This document shows, piece after piece, positions 59,183 through 64,000 of a stretch of DNA of 64,000 bases (position 1 is the stretch's first letter; each line of letters begins with the position of its first letter). The notes beneath the pieces were generated by a model that saw only the letters and a list, made by a program, of their open reading frames with translations, did no database searches and had not been told where the DNA came from. The position numbers were made by a program, and so were the translations under genes. Source of the stretch: Incurvaria masculella (Eukaryota; Arthropoda; Insecta; Lepidoptera; Incurvariidae); the NCBI GenBank assembly GCA_946894095.1, contig OX335660.1, positions 3,229,001 through 3,293,000 on the forward strand. The letters run 5' to 3'.

Positions 59183-59464
59183 AAAAACCGGCCAAGTGCG
59201 AGCCGGACTCGCACACGAAGGGTTCCGTACCATCGTAAAAGATTTAACATAACAAAATCACGTTTTTTGTATGGGATTTTAAATTATTTTTCAATTTTAC
59301 CTATTTGTTCTTATAGCGGCAAAATAAATACACACTCTGTGAAAATTTCAGCTGTCTATCTGTTACGGTTACTGAGATACAGCCATGTGACAGACGGACG
59401 GACGGACGGACAGCGGAGGATTAGTAATAGGGTTCCGTTTTCACCCTTTGGGTACGGAACCCTA
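59183..59464 (-). mobile_element. GGTTCCGTACC family element, minus-strand copy 6
   Basis: AAAAACCGGCCAAGTGCGAG at the left and CCCTTTGGGTACGGAACCCT at the right; full length, nested inside the TTAA transposon. Confidence 0.82.
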
Positions 59465-60346
59465 ACAAGAATACTATGTAACAGAAACAAATAGTACATA
59501 TTTTTAATTCTATTCTATTACCAGATGCGTCTTGCCCTATGGAAATGTATGCAGATGATGCAATGGGATTACTTATTAGATATACCAAACGATTTCAAAG
59601 CAACAAAATTTGGTATTATAACTCCACGCTCACGAAGTTCCTGAGATCTCGACAAATGACTTGAATCACACTTGACCAACGGCCAGCGGGCGGCCGAGCG
59701 GCCGAGCGGCCGACACCAATACACTCACAATGTTTATACTACAAAATATGATTTTCTAGATTTTCGGTCTTTTTTCCATTTTTATGTAAGAAAACATATC
59801 AAGTGTGATACATCACCGGATTCTACACAAAATTTGCCACAATCCGGACTAATTACATTCAAGCAAACGTAATTTTTTGTAAACAAATTTTGTAAACAAA
59901 TGTGATAAATCTTTGAAATCTGAACATGCCAAAAAACATTTGATTTTTTTGCTGCCTACAGAAATTGCAAAAACCTATAACCACTGCATTGATAGATAGC
60001 TGAATATATAACAATTTCATTGATATAAAAAAAATTACAATACTTACGTAATATTTTCGTCAATCATCCTTTTCAGCCGGCACAGAACCACGCGCGCAAA
60101 CGTATCTCGGTCGACTGGCCAGCGAGACGAGCCGCGCGGATTTCAAAAAAATATTTTGTTTTACGAAGTTGCAGCTATTGGGTCGCGGTTTAGCCAATCA
60201 AAAGCGTCCTACACTCCTCTATCCATTTGAAAAAGCCAATCATAGACCAGTAAATCTATGCCCACACAAAAAATCGCCAATCAGCGCAGATAGCGGGAGC
60301 GCGGCAGAGGACGCCTATGCGGCGTCGTTCGCGCTTTACGGGTTAA

Positions 60347-61205
60347 GGAGCTAAAAATTAAAAAAACCGAATTCCACACGTATAAGCCAAAAGAAGACAG
60401 AAACTTTAAATTCGTCCTTAAGAAAATTCATCCTTCCACCGATCTAGATGAGCTGAAAAGTGCCTTCCAGGAGCTGGGGCACACAGTAACCAATATATGG
60501 AATGCTAAACAAAGATTCACAAAGAAACCGCTGCCCATGTTCTTTGTTGAGATAAAGGCCGACCCCACAAACAAGGATGTGTACAAAATACAATACATTC
60601 TCAATTGTCGCATTACGGTTGAACCACCTAGGACAAATAGAGAAATACCACAGTGTGCAAACTGCCAACGCTATGGCCACACGAAAAGTTTTTGCCATAG
60701 ACAATCCCGGTGCGTAAAGTGTGCTGGTAATCATACAACTTCTTACTGCACAAGAAAAGAACGATCTGACAATGTCAAATGTGTGCTCTGCAATGGTAAC
60801 CACCCGGCCAATTACAAAGGATGTACAGTCTACAAAGAGCTACAAAAAATTAAAAATCCCCCTTTAAGACCAAAAAAACCCATTAACACTGATGATGAAA
60901 ATATACAAAAAGAACACAACCGTCGTGACCCTATAGCCTATAAAGTAACTAATCCTACTACTACCTATGCTGACATCACAAGCAGAAGACCAAATGAAAT
61001 GCCCGTTCCGAGCACACATGCCTCCCTGCCACAACAAATAAATCCAAATGGGTATCAAAATGTACCCCTAGATGAAAACCAAGAACAGCCAAAACTTTAT
61101 AACGAAATCAAAGACCTCCTTCAGGCAGCCATGCAGCAAATGAATATAATTACACACATGATAATGGAACTAATGACAAAACTGCCTCAAAATTCAAGAC
61201 CCTAA
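60347..61205 (+). pseudogene. LINE ORF1, second part: PRE and zinc-knuckle gag
   Basis: Continues in frame from 57749: KELKIKKTEFHTYKPKEDRN, then FFVEIKADPTNKD and three CCHC-type zinc knuckles (CANCQRYGHTKSFC, CVKCAGNHTTSYC, CVLCNGNHPANYKGC). These gag knuckles bind the element's RNA. Ends with TAA at 61203-61205. The part from the Met at 60537 could still be read, but the whole ORF1 is split. Confidence 0.88.
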
Positions 61206-62020
61206 ACGTGGCAATCTGGAATGCCAATGGGCTCTCACACCGCACTCAAGAGCTTATAGTATTTATCAACGAACATGACATAGACATTATGCTCATCTCC
61301 GAGACTCATTTCACACATAAAAGCTTCGTAAAAATCCCGCACTATAACATCTATCATACATTGCACCCAGACGGCCAAGCCCATGGCGGTTCAGCAGTGA
61401 TTGTCAAAGCTAGTATAAAACAATATGAAAGCAATGGGTTCTGTGAGCCTTATATCCAAGCCACCAATGTAATTGTAGAAGAACATTCTGGTCCAATCAC
61501 ATTCTCAGCTATTTACTGCCCACCAAAACACTCCATTAAGTCTGACCAATATACAGCATTCTTCAGGACGCTGGGAATGCGATTTGTAGTGGGCGGAGAT
61601 TATAATGCTAAACACGTGCATTGGGGATCCAGAATAACTCTCCAGAAAGGACGCCAACTACTGAGTGCAATAAATCAGCTGGGTTTAAACATAGTGTCAT
61701 CACGGGAACCAACGTACTGGCCAACTGACCGCAAAAGGCTGCCTGATTTGTTAGACTTTTGCGTTATTAAGAATATACCAAGCTCAGTTATCAAAGCGAC
61801 ATCATGCTTTGACCTCTCATCTGACCACTCTCCGGTGCTAATAACTATTAGTAACCAAATACTGAATAAGCCTGAAAAGTGTATCCTACATAACAAAAAA
61901 ACGGACTGGCAGTGTTTTCGTAATTACATTGAAACATACCTAAGCACCAAAGTCAGCTTAAAAACTGAGGCCGAGATCACAGATGCTGTGGAACTCTTTA
62001 CCACTGAAGGGCCAAAATGC
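61193..62020 (+). pseudogene. LINE ORF2, endonuclease part
   Basis: Frame overlaps the end of ORF1 and reads FKTLNVAIWNANGL. APE-type endonuclease motifs are present: WNANGL, ISETHF, GGDYNAKHVHWGS and SSDHSPV (catalytic Asp/His). No ATG opens it, so it depends on coupled or upstream initiation. A frame change around 62000-62020 separates it from the reverse transcriptase. Confidence 0.85.
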
Positions 62021-63872
62021 TTCTTGGGCTTCAACACCCATAACACAAACAAAAGATCCCATCCTAAACTTCTCAAAAGCCATTGCCGACAAGGTAGCCG
62101 AAAAAAGGAAACTACGAAAACAATGGCAACAAACAAGACATCCTACACTTAAGACAAAACTCAACTACTTGACAAAACAACTGAAGAAAATGCTCGAAAA
62201 AGAAAAGACAGATGGCACACAAAACTATCTACGAAATCTTAGTGCTACGGCTGCAACTGATTATTCGCTGTGGAAGGCAACAAAAACGCTGAAACGTCCA
62301 TCTGTGCATCAACCCCCGATACGACAAAAAGATAATATTTGGGCCAGAAGCGACTCAGAAAAAGCCACAACTTTTGCCACCCATTTATCTGAAGTGTTTA
62401 CCCCACATCCCCCTGAGGGTCCAGAAAGTGATGAAGAGCATATTACCAATTTTCTTAAAACTACCTCTGACACAGATGATCTTAAAACATTTACAGCGGA
62501 TGAAGTAAAGACAGCTATTAAATTCATAGATCCCAAGAAAGCTCCAGGGTATGACTTAATCACTTCACGTACTCTTAGAGAACTGCCATCCAAAGGAATA
62601 GCATTCTTAATGCAAATCTATAATGCTGTGCTAAGACTAAAATACTTTCCACCACAGTGGAAAGTTTCTCAGATAATGATGGTTCTGAAACAAGGGAAAA
62701 GTGCCCATGACCCAAAATCTTATAGGCCGATAAGCCTGCTCCCCATCGCCGCAAAAGTGCTAGAACGACTCTTATTGTCTAGACTCATGCCAATTATTAA
62801 TAAAAAAGAAATAATACCGTCACACCAATTTGGATTCAGGAAAAAGCATGGAACTATTGACCAAGTCCACAGACTGATTGAACAAATTTATCACACCTTC
62901 GAAACCAAAGAGTATTGTTCCGCAGTCTTTCTTGACATCTCACAGGCATTCGATCGGGTCTGGCATGAGGGCCTCCTTTTCAAAATCAAATCAAATCTTC
63001 CTAATAGCTGTTTTATGATCCTGAAATCGTACCTCGAAAATAGACACTTTATGGTAAAATATGGAGATGCAATCACTAATTTAAATATTATTCGAGCTGG
63101 AGTCCCACAAGGCAGTGTCCTGGGACCCATATTATACCTCTTGTACACCTATGATCTTCCTACCACGACTAACACCACAACTGGGACATTTGCTGATGAT
63201 ACTGCAGTCCTCGCCTCGCACCCTAATCCAAAAGTTGCTTCAGTCATGCTTCAAAGTAACCTGGACGAAATCGCAAAATGGCTGAAAAAGTGGAGAATAC
63301 GCGCAAACGAAACCAAATCTGTACATGTCACATTTACACTGAGACATGACACATGCCCACCCGTAACCCTCAACGGTGTTCAGATACCTCAAGCCAATGA
63401 TGTTAGATACCTTGGTCTTCATCTAGATAGAAGACTAACCTGGCAAAAGCACATTTTTACTAAAAGAAAACAACTAAGCCTGCAATTACGGAACCTATAT
63501 TGGATGCTGGGCCGCAATTCTCAACTGTCACTAGAAGCAAAGTTAATGCTGTACAAAAGTATAATAAAGCCAATCTGGACCTATGGTATCCAGCTCTGGG
63601 GTACAGCCTCCAAATCAATTATTGCAATTTTGCAAAGGTTTCAGTCAAAAATGCTCAGAATAATTGTGGATGCGCCCTGGTACATCACAAATAACTTACT
63701 GCACGATGACTTATCTATCCCTACAGTCACAGAAGAGGCGAAAAAACTAACACAACGATATAAAGAGCGCATTAGAACTCACCCAAACTTCCTGGCTACC
63801 CACCTGATGGATGAAAAGCCCACATATCGCCGATTGAAGAGGAGAATTCCTCAAGACCTCATAACAAGATGA
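62000..63872 (+). pseudogene. LINE ORF2, reverse-transcriptase part
   Basis: Open for about 620 codons to TGA at 63870-63872. Motifs: DPKKAPGYDLI, SYRPISLLPIAAKVLERLLL, QFGFRKKHGT, FLDISQAFDRVWHEGL, AGVPQGSVLGPILYLLYTYD and the catalytic FADDTAVLA, then the C-terminal WTYGIQLWGTAS. The domain itself looks intact and recent. A one-base-type frameshift near 62000-62020 disconnects it from the endonuclease. Confidence 0.9.
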
Positions 63873-64000
63873 TCCCTTCACCTTTGTAAACTATTAGGTT
63901 GCTTCACTGGAAGCAATCCTAGAAAGCCAACACTAACAATTCACATAACTATTACTGAATGTCCAAATATGCGACAGATTGTAATACAAAAGGGAGATAA

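Larger units (their letters stand above)
57746..60346. mobile_element. TTAA transposon (2.6 kb) inserted in LINE ORF1
   Basis: TTAA at both edges (57746-57749, 60343-60346). Terminal inverted repeats of about 53 bp with about nine mismatches share AGCGCGAACGACGC and CCGCGCTCCCG. No transposase frame is visible, so it is non-autonomous. It contains a GGTTCCGTACC element (59183-59464) and a satellite-like unit (58887-59010). Ends and target suggest piggyBac-type mobility. Confidence 0.85.
57541..63872 (+). mobile_element. Jockey-like non-LTR retrotransposon (LINE), 5'-truncated and interrupted
   Basis: Coding pieces: ORF1 57541-57749, then 60347-61205 after a transposon insertion; ORF2 from about 61190 to 63872. 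Order (gag with zinc knuckles, AP endonuclease, reverse transcriptase, no RNase H recognised) fits the jockey clade. The 5' part of ORF1 is missing. Sequence after the ORF2 stop probably includes its 3' untranslated region and runs to or past the window end. Confidence 0.85.

Overview
The window reads as nuclear DNA of a lepidopteran insect (moth or butterfly). Genes are split into short, GC-rich exons with GT-AG introns in AT-rich DNA. The sequence is crowded with TTAA-bounded MITEs, a dispersed family ending in 'ACCGGCCAAGTGCGAGTC' that I associate with lepidopteran genomes, Helitrons, 5S- and tRNA-headed SINEs, and CR1/RTE/jockey-like LINE pieces. The species cannot be named from sequence alone. 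There is no sign of bacterial operons, CRISPR arrays or rRNA genes.

Three host genes are supported by exon-by-exon reconstruction in which every splice phase agrees. (1) 2381-7963, plus strand: the 3' five exons (220 residues) of a divergent two-pore (K2P/KCNK-type) potassium channel, whose 5' part lies left of the window. (2) 11543-26778, minus strand: a complete mitochondrial DnaJ/Hsp40 of the Tid1/DNAJA3 (l(2)tid) type with nine shared exons and two candidate alternative last exons, giving about 483 or 548 residues. The longer form carries a predicted C-terminal membrane segment. (3) 27794-54722 and beyond, plus strand: small optic lobes (sol, calpain-15/calpain-D), with 16 exons encoding 1043 N-terminal residues: seven RanBP2-type zinc fingers and the N-terminal part of the calpain protease core with its catalytic Cys. 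The catalytic His/Asn part is not found before position 64000. tid and sol are head to head, about 1 kb apart between start codons, and three ~110 bp MITEs sit in that shared upstream region. The K2P gene and tid converge.

Region by region: 1-2330 is a triple nest of TTAA elements; 2381-7963 the K2P gene with SINE and MITE insertions; 8-11.5 kb intergenic repeats; 11.5-26.8 kb tid; 26.8-27.8 kb the divergent intergenic region; 27.8-54.7 kb sol. The sol introns hold a Helitron with an open Helitron-helicase reading frame (28.9-30.8 kb), several SINEs, an array of about 160 bp copies of a sol zinc-finger exon (38.75-40.43 kb), and a 100 bp satellite (48.2-49.2 kb). From 54.8 to 64.0 kb there is only mobile DNA: a TTAA-C MITE, a decayed element rich in the motif TTGCACCCGCGAT, and a jockey-like LINE whose ORF1 is split by a 2.6 kb TTAA transposon with ~53 bp terminal inverted repeats.

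The most notable signals are: repeated insertion of TTAA elements inside other repeats, with matching unoccupied sites elsewhere in the window; the amplified zinc-finger exon in sol; the membrane-tailed alternative end of tid; and the abnormal selectivity filters of the K2P-like channel.
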